64,000 nt of DNA from Paracoccus sediminicola (GTDB lineage Bacteria; Pseudomonadota; Alphaproteobacteria; Rhodobacterales; Rhodobacteraceae), in assembly GCF_027912835.1 (NCBI RefSeq), contig NZ_CP115768.1, forward strand, positions 3,030,501-3,094,500, given 5' to 3'. Below, in pieces: positions 54,029 to 64,000 of the stretch (position 1 is its first letter; each line of letters starts with the position of its first letter). Under the pieces are notes generated by a model. It was given only the letters and a program-made list of their open reading frames with translations. It searched no databases and was not told the DNA's origin. The position numbers and the translations under genes are program-made.

Positions 54029-54712
54029 TCAACCCCCGATCTCCATCAGCATTGCCTGCGCGGCTTCCTGTTCGATGCTGCGCTTGGTGCCTTTGCCGCG
54101 CGATACGGCGTGGCGTCCATCATCCAGCGTCACGGTGATTTCGAATTCCGGGGCGTGGTCGGGGCCCTTGCGGCCCGTGACCTCGTAGTGGGGCGGGGAC
54201 ATGCCATTGGCCTGCGCCCATTCCTGAAGCGCGGTCTTGGCATCGCGGGCGTCGTCCTCGACGCTGTCGAGCCGGTCCGACCAGTGGCGCAGGATCACCG
54301 CGCGGGCGGTTTCGAACCCGGCATCGAGATAGATCGCCGCCAGCACCGCCTCCATCGCGTCGGCGAGCAGTGCTTCTTTCCGGCGTCCGCCCGACATCAT
54401 TTCCGAACGGCCCAGCTTGAGCACATCGCCCAGCCCGATCTGGCGGGCGACCTCGGCGCAGGTCTCGCCCCGGACAAGCGCGTTGTAGCGCGGGGCGAGC
54501 TGGCCTTCGCTGGCGGCGCTGTCGGCGGCATAAAGCGCCTCGGCCATGGTCAGGCCCAGCACCCGGTCCCCGAGAAATTCGAGCCGCTGGTTATGCGGCC
54601 GTGTCGGCGAGGCGACCGAGCCGTGGGTCAGCGCCTGAATCAGCAGCTCGGGCCGCGCAAAGTCATGCCCCAGCCGGGCCATGAACTCGCGCAGTTCGGT
54701 CGAGACCTTCAC
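54029..54712 (-). CDS. rnc: Ribonuclease III
   Basis: RNase III cuts double-stranded RNA in rRNA and mRNA processing. The 227-residue protein has the signature [14 protein letters not shown] near residue 40 and the C-terminal dsRNA-binding domain ([36 protein letters not shown]). The ATG overlaps the lepB end by 4 bases. Confidence 0.95.
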   Translation of the reverse strand: MKVSTELREFMARLGHDFARPELLIQALTHGSVASPTRPHNQRLEFLGDRVLGLTMAEALYAADSAASEGQLAPRYNALVRGETCAEVARQIGLGDVLKLGRSEMMSGGRRKEALLADAMEAVLAAIYLDAGFETARAVILRHWSDRLDSVEDDARDAKTALQEWAQANGMSPPHYEVTGRKGPDHAPEFEITVTLDDGRHAVSRGKGTKRSIEQEAAQAMLMEIGG

Positions 54713-55494
54713 CGAATTGCCTTGAAGAAGCGGTCCGGACGCCAGGTCCAGACGTAGAGAAGCGATCTTCCCGCCGATGAGAACAGCACCCGGTCCGCGC
54801 GCCCGATCAGATATTCATCGGCGACGAAGCCGAGCCCGCCCCGCGACTTGCTGAAGCGGGAATCCAGCGAGTTGTCGCGATTGTCGCCGACGAAGAAATA
54901 TTCGCCCTCGGGGACGGTGAACAGCTTCGTGTCGTCCTGCGTCAGCCCGTCGATCGCGTTCAGTACGCTGTGGCCTTCGCCGCCGGGCAGGGTTTCGGTG
55001 AAACGCTCCTTATGGCAGGGGCCGCCTTCCGGGGTTGAAAGATCGGTGCAGAGCGGCAGATCCGTGCCGCCACGCTGCGCGGTGCGCGGCTCCACGAAAT
55101 CGGGCATTTTCTCATATTCCGCTGGCTCTCCATTAATGATCAGCCGGCCCTCGGTCATCTGCACCGTATCGCCGGGCAGCCCGACGACGCGCTTGATATA
55201 GTCCACCCCACGGGTCGGGTGACGGAACACCACCACATCGCCCCGCTCGGGCTGAGAGCCGAGGATACGGCCTTCGATCGGACACATCGAGAAGGGGCAG
55301 GAATATTGCGAATAGCCATAGGCCATCTTGTTGACGAAGAGGAAATCCCCGATCAGCAGCGTGTCCTTCATGCTGCCGGAGGGGATATAGAAGGGCTGGA
55401 AGAACAGAGTGCGGAAGATCCCCGCGATGACGAGCGCCCAGAAAATGGTCTTGACCGTTTCCCAGATCCCGTCCTTCTTTTCCGCTTTCGCCAT
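54709..55494 (-). CDS. lepB: Signal peptidase I
   Basis: LepB removes signal peptides from exported proteins. The 261-residue protein has one membrane anchor ([19 protein letters not shown]), the serine in [15 protein letters not shown] near residue 38, the catalytic lysine in [13 protein letters not shown] near 98 and [11 protein letters not shown] near 208. It heads the lepB-rnc-era-DUF1491 set. Confidence 0.95.
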   Translation of the reverse strand: MAKAEKKDGIWETVKTIFWALVIAGIFRTLFFQPFYIPSGSMKDTLLIGDFLFVNKMAYGYSQYSCPFSMCPIEGRILGSQPERGDVVVFRHPTRGVDYIKRVVGLPGDTVQMTEGRLIINGEPAEYEKMPDFVEPRTAQRGGTDLPLCTDLSTPEGGPCHKERFTETLPGGEGHSVLNAIDGLTQDDTKLFTVPEGEYFFVGDNRDNSLDSRFSKSRGGLGFVADEYLIGRADRVLFSSAGRSLLYVWTWRPDRFFKAIR

Positions 55495-55661
55495 GTTGCG
55501 CCCTTCGGTCTGTGATCCTTCGGCTGAATGGTGCCGGGGGGCAGGAAAGTCAAGCTATGCGGGGGATACGCGACATTCTGGCAGAGGCAGAGGCCCGTCC
55601 GGCCCGCGTGACCGAGGCTCGGGCGGTGCACAGGTCGGTTCTGAATTTCGCGCTCGCCCCG

Positions 55662-56309
55662 TCAGAAGGGCGGCTTGGCGGAAAAGCTCTGCTGCACGCC
55701 GCTGTCGGGATGGCGCAGGCGCAAGGTCTCGGCATGGAGCATCAGCCGCGGATGGTCCGCCGCCGCTCCCGTCGCATAGAGCGGGTCTCCCAGGATCGGA
55801 TGGCCCGTCTCGGCCATATGCACGCGAAGCTGGTGGCTGCGCCCGGTCACCGGCATGAGCCGGATCCGCGTCTCGGCAGGCGTCGCCTTGACCACGCGCC
55901 AGTCGGTTCGTGCGGGACGGCCGGCCTCGAAATCGACCTTCTGCCGGGGGCGATTGGGCCAGTCCACGATCAGCGGCAGCTCGACAGTGCCGGTCTTGTC
56001 GCCGACTTCGCCGCACACGCGGGCGATATAGGTTTTCTTGACCCGGCGCGTCTCGAACTGTTGCGACAAATGCCGCTGCGCATGCGGGGTGAGCGCGAAA
56101 ACCATCACCCCCGATGTGTCCATGTCCAGTCGGTGCACCAGCAGCACGGTCGGGAAGGCGCCGCGGAGCCGCTCGATCAGGCAGTCGGCCTTGTCGGGGC
56201 CGCGCCCCGGCACCGAGAGCAGTCCGGCCTGCTTGTTGACGACGAGAATTTCGTGATCGTCATGCAGGATCTCGGGCGGATCGGCCGGTGGCGCGTAGGT
56301 GAAGCTCAC
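55662..56309 (-). CDS. RluA-family pseudouridine synthase
   Basis: The product of about 215 residues makes pseudouridine in rRNA or tRNA. The catalytic motif is VHRLDMDTSGVMVFAL near residue 65, with the start ILHDDHEILVVNKQAGLLSVPGR and the late GRSHQLRVHMAETGHPILGDPLY. The GTG at 56309 is chosen because it overlaps the lysE-like stop (GTGA); the longer frame runs antisense through other genes. The target base cannot be named; RluA-type 23S/tRNA use is likely. Confidence 0.88.
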   Translation of the reverse strand: MSFTYAPPADPPEILHDDHEILVVNKQAGLLSVPGRGPDKADCLIERLRGAFPTVLLVHRLDMDTSGVMVFALTPHAQRHLSQQFETRRVKKTYIARVCGEVGDKTGTVELPLIVDWPNRPRQKVDFEAGRPARTDWRVVKATPAETRIRLMPVTGRSHQLRVHMAETGHPILGDPLYATGAAADHPRLMLHAETLRLRHPDSGVQQSFSAKPPF

Positions 56310-56932
56310 TTGGTGACCATGCGCAGCGCGAGGCCGGCAAAGATCACCGCCGCGATGCGGTTCATGAGCCTGAGCCGCCGCCCAAGCCGCAGGCCGAGCC
56401 AGCCCGCGACGACGCCGTAACCGATGGTGACCAGCGTGCCGGTGGCGGCGAAGATCAGGCCCAGCCCGAGGATCTGCTGCCAGATGGGGCCGTATTCGAT
56501 GCGGGTGAATTGCGGCAGGAAGGCCAGCAGGAACAGCACCGGTTTGGGGTTGAGGATGTTCGACAGCGCCCCGCGACGCAGGATGCGCCACAGGTTTTCC
56601 GGGGCATGTTGCGACGGTTCCTGCGCGGCGGCGTTCCAGCTTTGCCAGGCGAGGAACAACAGGTAGGCGGCGCCGATATATTTGATCGCAGCCAGCAGGC
56701 CGGGATTTGCTGCAACCACTGCGCCAAGACCGATCGTGGCCAGCGTCAGGTGGAACAGCACGCCGATGCCGACACCAAGCCCGGCCACCGCTCCGGCACG
56801 GGGGCCGCCCTTTATGCCGCAGGCAGAGGCGAAGAACACGTCCTGGCCCGGTGCGAGGTTCAGAAGCAAACCTCCGGTGATGAACGTGGCGAACTGTGTC
56901 GCGGGGATATGTGCGAGTGTGTCCCAGAGCAT
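56306..56932 (-). CDS. LysE-family amino acid exporter
   Basis: The 208-residue protein has about six helices and the LysE/RhtB start (FITGGLLLNLAPGQDVFFASACGIKGGPRAGAVAGLG), where NLAPGQDV replaces the common NxxPGPD. Members export lysine, threonine, homoserine lactone or similar. The gene is coupled to the pseudouridine synthase by a GTGA overlap. Confidence 0.88.
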   Translation of the reverse strand: MLWDTLAHIPATQFATFITGGLLLNLAPGQDVFFASACGIKGGPRAGAVAGLGVGIGVLFHLTLATIGLGAVVAANPGLLAAIKYIGAAYLLFLAWQSWNAAAQEPSQHAPENLWRILRRGALSNILNPKPVLFLLAFLPQFTRIEYGPIWQQILGLGLIFAATGTLVTIGYGVVAGWLGLRLGRRLRLMNRIAAVIFAGLALRMVTK

Positions 56933-57075
56933 TTGCGTTGATTAACGCGGCCAGGCGTCCTTGGCGAGGGGGATACGCGCTTGCCATTCCGGCCCCGGCG
57001 GCGGAAGATCCGCGCGTCTCTGCGGCGGGTCCGATGGGCCGGATGCGCTTATCTAAGTGATTGTAAGGACAGAAA

Positions 57076-57501
57076 ATGACCGACGCTGAGCGCATTGCGC
57101 AGATCGCCGAAAGGCAGCCGGAATTCACGAAATTGCTGGGAATGGAGATGGTCGAGGCCGAGCTTGACCGCGTGGTAATGGCTCTGCCGGTGACCAAGGC
57201 GCTGTCGAATCGCAACGGCGTGATGCATGGCGGGGCGATTCTGGGGCTGACGGATAATGTCGGCGGGACCGCGGCATCGCTGAATCTGAAGAAGGGCGAG
57301 AACACGGTAACCCTTGAATCCAAGGTAAATTTCCTGCGCCCGATCCGCATCGGGGACACGGCGCGGGCGACCGCGACGCCAGTGCATATCGGCGGGACGA
57401 CCCAGATCTGGGAGGTGGTCGTGACGCGCGGGGATGGCAAGGTGGCGGCGCGGGTGACGCAGACTCAGATGACGATCCAGTGGAAGGAACCGGCGGGCTG
57501 A
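57076..57501 (+). CDS. PaaI-type thioesterase
   Basis: The 141-residue hotdog-fold protein has the motif NRNGVMHGGAILGLTDNVGGTA near residue 48, in which the HGG and the following acidic Asp mark the acyl-CoA thioesterase active region. Substrate could be a phenylacetate-like or 4-hydroxybenzoyl-type CoA ester; no pathway gene is next to it. The ATG follows a GGACAG-like site. Confidence 0.87.
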   Translation: MTDAERIAQIAERQPEFTKLLGMEMVEAELDRVVMALPVTKALSNRNGVMHGGAILGLTDNVGGTAASLNLKKGENTVTLESKVNFLRPIRIGDTARATATPVHIGGTTQIWEVVVTRGDGKVAARVTQTQMTIQWKEPAG

Positions 57502-57536
57502 GCGCTCCGGAAACCGCGTCGCAGGAAGCGGATCGC

Positions 57537-58781
57537 TCAGGCGGTGGCGGGAAGGCGCGCGGGGGCCTCGCGCACGGGCAGGTGGATCAGCGCCGAGAAC
57601 GCGCCGACGCCGACGCCGACCCACCAGACCACCGTATAGCCGCCGGTCTGGTCATAGAGCGTGCCGCCCAGCCAGACGCCGAGAAACGAGCCGAGCTGGT
57701 GAGACAGGAAAACGAAACCGTAAAGCGTACCCATATAGCGCAGCCCGTAGATATAGGCGACCAGACCAGAGGTCAGCGGCACGGTGGCCAGCCAGAGCGA
57801 TCCCATGCCGACGCTGAACAGAAGCACCGTGCCGGGTGTGATCGGCGTCAGGATGAACGCAGCGGCGATCAGGGTGCGCAGCGTGTAAATTCCGGCCAGC
57901 AGGTATTTGCGCGAATAGCGATTGCCCAACCAGCCTGCGAAGATGGTGCCTGCGATATTCGCCGCCCCGATCAGCGAGATCGACCATGCGCCCAGCGCCG
58001 AAGTGGTGGTGATGCCGATGGAATGCAGCATCGAGCCGGGCGCGATCGGGCCGCACATCTCGGTCACTAGCGCGGGGAAATGCGCGGTGATGAAGGCAAG
58101 CTGATATCCGCAAGAGAAGAACCCGGCGAAGATCATCAGATAGGACGGATCGCGGAAGGCGCGCTTGAGCACCGAGCCCATGCTTTCTTCCAGCTCGGTC
58201 GGCGCGGCGGGTTTGCCCGACCCCAGCAACGGCAGGAACAGCATCATGGTCAGCGACAGGCCGGCAAAGGTCAGGAACACGCTCTGCCATGCCATCAGCG
58301 ACAGAAGCGCTTCGGCCAGCGGGGCGCCGACGACCTGACCGGCTGATCCGGCAGCGGTCGCGATGCCCAGCGCCATGCTGCGGTGCTCGTCGCTGGCGGC
58401 GCGTCCCACCACGGCCAGGATCACGCCGAAGCCGGTCCCGGCGATGCCGAAGCCGACGGCGATTTCCCACATCTGCATCGCCTCGGGCGTTGTGACGACC
58501 GCCGACATGGCAAGGCCGATCGCATATAGCGCCGAGCCGAGGATGATGGCCCAGCGGTCTCCCCATCTTTCAGCCAGCGCGCCAAAAATCGGCTGTCCGA
58601 TCCCCCAGGCGAGGTTCTGGATGGCGATAGCCAGCGAAAAATCCGCCCGCAGCCAGCCATAGCTTTCCTGCACCGGGATCTGGAACACGCCGAAGCTGGC
58701 GCGCAACGAGAAATTGATCAGCAGGATGATGCAGCCGCCGATGAGAATCGGCGTGACGAGCTTGTGGGATGACTGGGACAT
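57537..58781 (-). CDS. Major facilitator superfamily transporter
   Basis: The product of about 414 residues has 12 predicted helices and MFS features such as GQPIFGALAERWGDRWAIILG near residue 70 and SGLVAYIYGLRYMGTLYG near 345. It looks like the oxalate/formate antiporter-like carriers for organic anions. The ATG at 58781 (MSQSSHKLVTPILIGG) is used; the longer frame adds an unlikely leader. It diverges from the GST gene. Confidence 0.88.
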   Translation of the reverse strand: MSQSSHKLVTPILIGGCIILLINFSLRASFGVFQIPVQESYGWLRADFSLAIAIQNLAWGIGQPIFGALAERWGDRWAIILGSALYAIGLAMSAVVTTPEAMQMWEIAVGFGIAGTGFGVILAVVGRAASDEHRSMALGIATAAGSAGQVVGAPLAEALLSLMAWQSVFLTFAGLSLTMMLFLPLLGSGKPAAPTELEESMGSVLKRAFRDPSYLMIFAGFFSCGYQLAFITAHFPALVTEMCGPIAPGSMLHSIGITTTSALGAWSISLIGAANIAGTIFAGWLGNRYSRKYLLAGIYTLRTLIAAAFILTPITPGTVLLFSVGMGSLWLATVPLTSGLVAYIYGLRYMGTLYGFVFLSHQLGSFLGVWLGGTLYDQTGGYTVVWWVGVGVGAFSALIHLPVREAPARLPATA

Positions 58782-58911
58782 GTCGGATCTCCGGCGGACC
58801 CGGCAGGATTGGCGCGGGCGAGGCGTGGCGTCAAGATCTGTCGGATTTCGCCGGCTCGCCTTGCCGCCGGGGACACATGCGCCTAGCGTGGCGTGAATCA
58901 GGGAGGTGCGC

Positions 58912-59499
58912 ATGTATCGCGTCATCGGTGCCGCCGACACGAGAGCATTCCGGGTAATCTGGATGCTGGAAGAGCTGGGACAGGATTACGAGCACGATCC
59001 GGCGCCGCCGCGATCGGAGGGTGTGGTGGCCTTCAACCCGGCAGGGAAAGTGCCCGTTCTGGTCGATGACGGGCTCCCCATCACCGATTCGACGGCAATC
59101 ATCCAGTATCTCGCCGACCGGCACGGCGCGATGACCCACCCCGCAGGCAGCCGGGATCGCGCCCGGCAGGACAGCCTGACGCAATTCCTGCTGGATGAAT
59201 TCGACGCGGTGCTGTGGACGGCGGCGCGGCACAGCTTTGTTCTCCCCGCCGAGCTGCGGGTTTCAGGGATCAAGGATTCGCTGCGATGGGAGTTTCAGCG
59301 CAGCCAGAAGACGCTCAGCCAGCGCATCGGGGACGGGCCCTATCTGATGGGCGAGGTGATGACCGTGCCGGACATCATCCTGACCCATTGCCTGTTCTGG
59401 GCGAATGCGGCGAAGTTTCCCATCGCCGAAAGCTGGCTGACCGATTACCAGGCGCGGCTTCATGCGCGGCCCGCATTTCAGGCCGCCCGCGACAGATAG
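58912..59499 (+). CDS. Glutathione S-transferase family protein
   Basis: The product of about 195 residues has the GST thioredoxin-like half (MYRVIGAADTRAFRVIWMLEELGQDYEHD, then VPVLVDDGLPITDSTAIIQYLADRHG) and a helical C-terminal half (YLMGEVMTVPDIILTHCLFWA). The ATG at 58912 follows GGGAGG; the GTG at 58906 is within that site. The 3' end overlaps the converging flavoprotein gene by 22 bases. The substrate is unknown. Confidence 0.88.
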   Translation: MYRVIGAADTRAFRVIWMLEELGQDYEHDPAPPRSEGVVAFNPAGKVPVLVDDGLPITDSTAIIQYLADRHGAMTHPAGSRDRARQDSLTQFLLDEFDAVLWTAARHSFVLPAELRVSGIKDSLRWEFQRSQKTLSQRIGDGPYLMGEVMTVPDIILTHCLFWANAAKFPIAESWLTDYQARLHARPAFQAARDR

Positions 59500-60686
59500 G
59501 CCGCCGCCCCGCGCCCGGCACGGCGTCCGCTCCCGAGGCAATGGGTGATCAGATAGCCGCCGGTCGGCGCCTCCCAGTCCAGCATCTCGCCCGCCGCGAA
59601 GATGCCGGGCAGCGCCCTGATCTGCAAGGACGGGTGCAGCGCATCGAGCCGGATCCCCCCGGCCGAGGAAATCGCCCGGTCCAGACCCATCGGCCCTTCA
59701 TGGCGAATCGGCAGCGACTTGACGAGAGCGGCCAGCTCCGACGCATTCTCTGGCAAGGGCCGTCCCCATTCAAGCAGCAGCGCGACCTTGACCGGATCGC
59801 CCAGCACCCGGCGCAGCCAGTTGCCGACGGAGAGCTTCCCGCGCGGTTTCGCAAGACGCGCGGCAAGCGGGTCCGCTGCGAGGTCGGGCGCGAGATCCAG
59901 CCGCGCCTCGGCGCCGTCCCGGATCGCGGCGGCCACGGCATAGATCCCGCCGCCCTCGATGCCGTGGCGCGAAATCACCCATTCACCGCGGCTCATCGCC
60001 TCGCCCCCCCGGATCGCGCTGCCCTTTACCGGCTGGCCGAAATGGCGCTGCATCTGATCAGACCAGCTCACCCGCAACCCCATATTCGCCGGGCGGAATG
60101 GCGCGATTGCCACACCCTTCGCGGCCAGCCAGCCGGTCCAGGCGCCATCCGAGCCGAGCCGGGGCCAGCTCGCCCCGCCGAGCGCCAGCACCGTCACCTC
60201 GGGCCGCAGAAGCCGACGCCCCTCCGCCGTGTCGAAAATCAGAGAATCGCCGTCGAATCCTTGCCAGCGCCAGCGGCTGCGCAGCTCGACACCCATGGCG
60301 CGCAGTCGGGCGAGCCAGGCGCGCAGCAGTGGCGAGGCCTTCATACCGACCGGAAAGACCCGCCCCGTCGAGCCGGTGAACAGCTCGATCCCGAGCTCCC
60401 GCGCCCAGCGCATGGCGTCGGCGGGGCCGAATTCCGGTTCATCCTGACCGAAATATCCCCGGGGGTGCGGGGGCAGGCAGCCCCCGGCGCCGAGGGCGAT
60501 GTTGCCTGCGAACCGATCCGACGATTCGTCGCGGGTCAGGTTCAGACCGGATTTCCCGGCCATGAGAAATTTGCGCGCCGGAGTCGGCATCGCTTCGGCC
60601 ACGGTGACGGGATGACCGGCGCGGGCTAGCTCTTCGGCGGCCATCAGCCCTGCCGGTCCCGCACCGATGACCAGCGCGCCCTTCAT
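59478..60686 (-). CDS. HI0933-like flavoprotein (TIGR03862 type)
   Basis: The 402-residue protein starts with a dinucleotide motif (ALVIGAGPAGLMAAEELARAG), followed by ARKFLMAGKSGLNLT near 36, which is the mark of the HI0933/YhiN-type flavoproteins. The C-terminal LPGIFAAGEMLDWEAPTGGYLITHCLGSG closes the FAD site. The role of this group is unclear, but a reductase or oxidase is inferred. The TIGR03862 assignment is from memory of the family's look. Confidence 0.87.
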   Translation of the reverse strand: MKGALVIGAGPAGLMAAEELARAGHPVTVAEAMPTPARKFLMAGKSGLNLTRDESSDRFAGNIALGAGGCLPPHPRGYFGQDEPEFGPADAMRWARELGIELFTGSTGRVFPVGMKASPLLRAWLARLRAMGVELRSRWRWQGFDGDSLIFDTAEGRRLLRPEVTVLALGGASWPRLGSDGAWTGWLAAKGVAIAPFRPANMGLRVSWSDQMQRHFGQPVKGSAIRGGEAMSRGEWVISRHGIEGGGIYAVAAAIRDGAEARLDLAPDLAADPLAARLAKPRGKLSVGNWLRRVLGDPVKVALLLEWGRPLPENASELAALVKSLPIRHEGPMGLDRAISSAGGIRLDALHPSLQIRALPGIFAAGEMLDWEAPTGGYLITHCLGSGRRAGRGAAAYLSRAA

Positions 60687-60696
60687 TCCGTCGCCC

Positions 60697-61725
60697 TCAC
60701 CGCGCGCCGCGCGGCATCATCGCGAGCCGGATCAGCGCGCGTTCCATCAGCGCCATCTGCGGCGCGCGGGTCGAGCTGCGAAGTTGCAGGTCGGTGTCCA
60801 GCAGATGATGCACCGCATCTTCGAGATTGCGCATCCCCCAGCTTTGCACCTGCCGCGCCATGCGGTCGCGGCGCGGCCCGAAGACCGGCGGGCGCAGCCG
60901 GGACAGGCCGGCCTGCGGGCCGCCCGGATCGGCGCTGGCGGCATGCAGGGCGCGGAAATGGCGCAGCGCGGCGATGCAGATCGTGACCGGCGCAATGCCC
61001 TGACCTTCGATCCGGCGCATGATCTGCCCGAAGCGGTCGGAATTGCCTTCGGCCACCACGTCGATCAGCTCATCGACCTCGGCGTCGATGGTGGAGGGCG
61101 CCATCAGCGCGACCTCTGCGCTGGTCAGCGCGCTGTCGTCGCCATGCTTGTAAAGCCCGATCTTCTCGACCGTCTGCCGGAAATCGCCGGGATCCAGCGC
61201 GCGTGACAGCGTCATCAGATCGCGCATCGCCTCGCGTTCGATCTCGGTCAGACCGGCCTCCCTGAGCCAGCGCGAGACCTCCTCTTCGCCGGGCGGATCG
61301 TCATAGATCGGGGCGACCACCGCCTGTTTATGCGGCTCGAACAGCTTGCGCAGCGCCGAAGATTTCGCCAATCCGCCTGCCGTCACCACGATCGCCGCGT
61401 CGCCATGCGCCCAATCCTCGAGCGCCGCGGCAATGGCCGGGGCGGCGGCGTCGGGCGTGTCCTCGACCAGCACCACGCGCTGACCGGGGAAGAATCCCAC
61501 CGCCTTGACGGCATCCATCAGCGCCGCCGCATCCTTGCGCAGATCGCCGCCGGCGAGCCGTGTCAGCCGCATTTCCTCATCGGCGTTGGGGCCGGTCAGC
61601 GCGGCCACGGCCTCGGCCCGTTTCAGCGCCACCCGCATGGCATCCTGCCCATAGATCAGCAATGCCGGACGGGTCGGGTCCGGCTTGGCCAGATAGCGGC
61701 CGATCTCGGCGCCTTTCAGGATCAT
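60697..61725 (-). CDS. holA: DNA polymerase III subunit delta
   Basis: HolA opens the sliding clamp as part of the clamp loader. The 342-residue protein has the start [28 protein letters not shown] and the late RQVQSWGMRNLEDAVHHLLDTDLQLRSS, as in the alphaproteobacterial delta. It overlaps the lptE end by 4 bases. The order leuS-lptE-holA is common in alphaproteobacteria. Confidence 0.93.
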   Translation of the reverse strand: MILKGAEIGRYLAKPDPTRPALLIYGQDAMRVALKRAEAVAALTGPNADEEMRLTRLAGGDLRKDAAALMDAVKAVGFFPGQRVVLVEDTPDAAAPAIAAALEDWAHGDAAIVVTAGGLAKSSALRKLFEPHKQAVVAPIYDDPPGEEEVSRWLREAGLTEIEREAMRDLMTLSRALDPGDFRQTVEKIGLYKHGDDSALTSAEVALMAPSTIDAEVDELIDVVAEGNSDRFGQIMRRIEGQGIAPVTICIAALRHFRALHAASADPGGPQAGLSRLRPPVFGPRRDRMARQVQSWGMRNLEDAVHHLLDTDLQLRSSTRAPQMALMERALIRLAMMPRGAR

Positions 61726-62228
61726 TGCTGGCGCGGGAAGCCGGCCAGCAGCCGGGTCACGATCTGGTCGGCCAGCATCACCATCAGACGCTCGCGCGCG
61801 TCGCGCTCCGCTGTGGTGGTGGCGATGGTGGTGCCGGTCGCGGAATAGGAGGTGAAACTGGACGCCCGGCCGCGCGTGATCGCCGCCCCGGTGGCGCTGT
61901 CGGTCAGCACGAAATCGGCGGTCCCGTTGAGAGAATAGCGCGTCGCCACCTCGGAGGCGTTGATCGCCTGTGCGACGACCGCCGTGGTCAGCCGGTATTG
62001 CAGCTCGTATCGTGCCGCCTGTTCGGGGCCGAGCCGTTCCGAAAGCCGGCGGTTCAACGCGAAGCTGTCGATGTCGTTGGCCTCTTGCAGGGCGACGCGG
62101 CCCTGCAGGGCTGTGCCGCTGCCGCCGGGGCCGTAAGCCGGGGTCAGCGCACAGGCCGCGAGCGCCGCGATCCCGGCCAGCACCGCGACGCGTGACACGA
62201 GGCGGCGGAGGGGGTCAGGCCACGACAT
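61722..62228 (-). CDS. lptE: LPS-assembly lipoprotein LptE
   Basis: LptE plugs the LptD barrel that puts LPS in the outer membrane. The product of about 168 residues has a lipobox ([12 protein letters not shown]) and a mature part ([20 protein letters not shown]) typical of the alphaproteobacterial LptE. The ATG at 62228 (MSWPDPLRR) overlaps the end of leuS by 14 bases; a longer frame begins seven codons upstream. Its place between leuS and holA confirms the call. Confidence 0.88.
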   Translation of the reverse strand: MSWPDPLRRLVSRVAVLAGIAALAACALTPAYGPGGSGTALQGRVALQEANDIDSFALNRRLSERLGPEQAARYELQYRLTTAVVAQAINASEVATRYSLNGTADFVLTDSATGAAITRGRASSFTSYSATGTTIATTTAERDARERLMVMLADQIVTRLLAGFPRQQ

Positions 62229-64000
62229 TGACGATCCGTCCCGGAACAACGATCAGCTTCTTCGGCGATGCCCCATCGAGGAATTTCTGCACGGTCTCAT
62301 CTGCAAGGACGAGCGATTCGATGTCTTCCTTGGGCATGTCCTTGGCAACGCTGATCTCAGCCCGGCGCTTGCCGTTGATCTGGATCGGCATGGTCACCGT
62401 GTCATCGACCAGCAAAGCGGGGTCGGCCTTGGGCCAGCCTGCATCCACCACCATGCCGGTGCCGCCGGATCTGGCCCAGATTTCTTCGGCCAGATGCGGG
62501 ACCATCGGGGCCATCAGCTGCGCCATGATGCGCAGCACCTCGCGACGAGCCTCTCCACCGGCTTTGGATTTGCCGATGGCGTTGGCGAGTTCATAGAGCT
62601 TCGCCACGGCCTTGTTGAACGCAAAGCTTTCGATGGATTTCGTCACATCGGCAATGGCGCGATGCGCGGCGCGGGTCAGGTCGGGATCGTCCCCGCCCTC
62701 GGGTGCCTCATCGGCCAGCCGCCAGACGCGGGCAAGGAATTTATACGCCGCCTCGGCCCCGGCGCTTGTCCATTCCACGTCGCGTTCGGGCGGTGAATCG
62801 GACAGCATGAACCAACGCGCCGTGTCGGCGCCGAAATTGGCAACGATATCCACCGGATCGACGACGTTCTTCTTGGATTTGGACATCTTGGCCGAGGGGA
62901 TGATCTCGACCTCGGTGCCATCGGCCAGCTTGCCGTCGGTCACATCCTCGGGCAGGTGATAGACCGGGCGGCCCCTGGCGTCGGCGGTCTTGTAGATCTC
63001 ATGCGTGACCATGCCCTGCGTGAACAGCGCGTCGAAGGGTTCCTTCGCGTGTTGGGGCAAATGGCCGGTCTTGACCATCGCGCGGGCGAAGAAGCGGGAA
63101 TAGAGCAGATGCAGAATCGCATGCTCGATCCCGCCGATATACTGGTCGACATTCATCCAGTAATCCGCATCGGCGCGGTCGGTCGGTGTCGAGGCGTGGG
63201 GCGAAGTGAAACGCGCGTAATACCAGCTCGAATCGACGAACGTGTCCATCGTGTCGGTTTCGCGCGTGGCCGCGCCGCCGCATTGCGGGCAGGTCGCCTG
63301 ACGCCATGTGGGGTGACGGTCCAGCGGGTTGCCGGGCTGATCGAAGCTGACATCCTGCGGCAGCAGGACGGGCAGGTTCTCTTTCGCCTCGGGGACGGTG
63401 CCGCATTTGGCGCAATGCACGACCGGGATCGGGCATCCCCAGTAACGCTGGCGCGAGATGCCCCAGTCGCGCAGGCGATATTTGGTGACGCCCTCGCCAT
63501 AGCCCTGTTCCTCGGCATGGGCGATGGCGGCGGTCACGGCCTCCTCGCCGGTCTGCTCCGCCGCGCCCGAGAAGCCGCGCACATAGCTGACGGTTTCGGA
63601 TTTCAGCGGCACATAGGGGCCCTTTGCCACCATCGCATCGGCGGCGGCGAGATCCATGCCCTTCTCGCCAAAGGTGGCGCGAATCGGCAGGCCGTATTTG
63701 GTCGCGAATTCATGGTCGCGCTCGTCATGCGCGGGCGAACCGAAAATCGCGCCGGTGCCATAATCCATCAGCACGAAATTCGCGATCCAGATCGGCAGTT
63801 TCCAGTCGGGATCAAGCGGATGGGCGACGCTCAGCCCGGTGTCGAAGCCCATTTTCGGCGCGGTTTCAATGGCTTCCTCGGTGGTGCCGATGCGGCGGCA
63901 GTCCTCGATGAAGGCCCGGATCTCGGCATTGCCCTCGGCCAGATGGCGGGCCATCGGGTGATCCGGCGACAGCGCGATGAAGCTTGCGCCCATCAGCGTG
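62215..64000 (-). CDS. leuS: Leucyl-tRNA synthetase, C-terminal part (5' end outside the window)
   Basis: The gene is open to the right edge, so about the first third is missing. The visible part begins inside the editing (CP1) domain ([28 protein letters not shown]) and runs through a zinc-type insert with two Cys pairs (HCAKCGT and TCPQCGG), the class I motif [16 protein letters not shown] with the KMSKS loop, the anticodon-binding helices and the end GRIVNVVA. The editing site motif and KMSKS are intact. It is the first visible gene of the leuS-lptE-holA operon. Confidence 0.96.
   Translation of the reverse strand, partial: TLMGASFIALSPDHPMARHLAEGNAEIRAFIEDCRRIGTTEEAIETAPKMGFDTGLSVAHPLDPDWKLPIWIANFVLMDYGTGAIFGSPAHDERDHEFATKYGLPIRATFGEKGMDLAAADAMVAKGPYVPLKSETVSYVRGFSGAAEQTGEEAVTAAIAHAEEQGYGEGVTKYRLRDWGISRQRYWGCPIPVVHCAKCGTVPEAKENLPVLLPQDVSFDQPGNPLDRHPTWRQATCPQCGGAATRETDTMDTFVDSSWYYARFTSPHASTPTDRADADYWMNVDQYIGGIEHAILHLLYSRFFARAMVKTGHLPQHAKEPFDALFTQGMVTHEIYKTADARGRPVYHLPEDVTDGKLADGTEVEIIPSAKMSKSKKNVVDPVDIVANFGADTARWFMLSDSPPERDVEWTSAGAEAAYKFLARVWRLADEAPEGGDDPDLTRAAHRAIADVTKSIESFAFNKAVAKLYELANAIGKSKAGGEARREVLRIMAQLMAPMVPHLAEEIWARSGGTGMVVDAGWPKADPALLVDDTVTMPIQINGKRRAEISVAKDMPKEDIESLVLADETVQKFLDGASPKKLIVVPGRIVNVVA

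Overview
The window is a 64-kb piece of a high-GC alphaproteobacterial chromosome. Gene content points to Rhodobacteraceae and most likely to Paracoccus or a close relative. The main markers are a GcrA-type cell-cycle regulator, a 49-residue aa3-type cytochrome oxidase subunit IV like that of Paracoccus, a DmdC-like acyl-CoA dehydrogenase, a DUF1491 protein beside era, and the compact overlapping operons with ATGA or TGATG junctions usual in this group. No rRNA, tRNA, CRISPR array, insertion sequence or phage gene was seen. It reads as core chromosome with one accessory block, the surface-polysaccharide cluster.

Layout. Positions 1-4849 (+) are the end of a flagellar operon: motA (partial), a small unknown protein, flhA, fliR, flhB and a short coiled-coil protein. 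Positions 4840-14988 (-) are a nine-gene surface-glycan operon, read from the right: cysQ, kdsB, a GT2, galU, galE, a GT4, a second GT2, a GT14-type transferase broken by an in-frame TGA, and a two-domain sulfotransferase. A KpsM-like ABC-2 permease (15106-15927, +) diverges from it. Sugar-nucleotide supply (GalU, GalE), CMP-Kdo synthesis (KdsB), chain building, sulfation and PAP removal (CysQ) together suggest a sulfated exported glycan.

Positions 16133-19342 hold dnaK-dnaJ with a candidate heat-shock promoter, an intergenic hairpin and a terminator. Positions 19372-22357 (-) carry an L,D-transpeptidase-like lipoprotein, a phosphate transporter, a NUDIX hydrolase and arfB. Positions 22627-27868 (+) are an RND efflux operon with two adaptor genes. 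A decayed remnant of the C-terminal phosphotransacetylase-like domain of malic enzyme lies at 28171-28536, ending at the tusA stop. tusA, a DUF2478 protein and gcrA follow on the minus strand.

Positions 30060-42091 contain an ABC-2 permease, argD, a GNAT protein, argF, a DsbD-alpha-like protein, a YqgE protein, a Sua5-type tRNA t6A synthase, an acyl-CoA dehydrogenase, an MBL-fold hydrolase, the tiny oxidase subunit IV, a lipoprotein that may be a permuted papain-fold enzyme, azlC/azlD and a membrane protein coupled to greA. Positions 42863-48959 (+) run ETF-QO, a TPR protein, ispE, pdxJ, a small secreted protein and acpS. The rest holds an SDR, two DMT exporters, the lepB-rnc-era-DUF1491 block, rluA-like and lysE-like genes, a thioesterase, an MFS carrier, a GST, a flavoprotein, and holA-lptE-leuS (leuS runs off the right edge).

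The observations most worth a second look are the nonsense codon in the GT14 gene, the paired CysQ and tandem sulfotransferase logic of the glycan operon, the maeB remnant, two unknown proteins in the flagellar export operon, and the possible cysteine-hydrolase lipoprotein beside the oxidase subunit.
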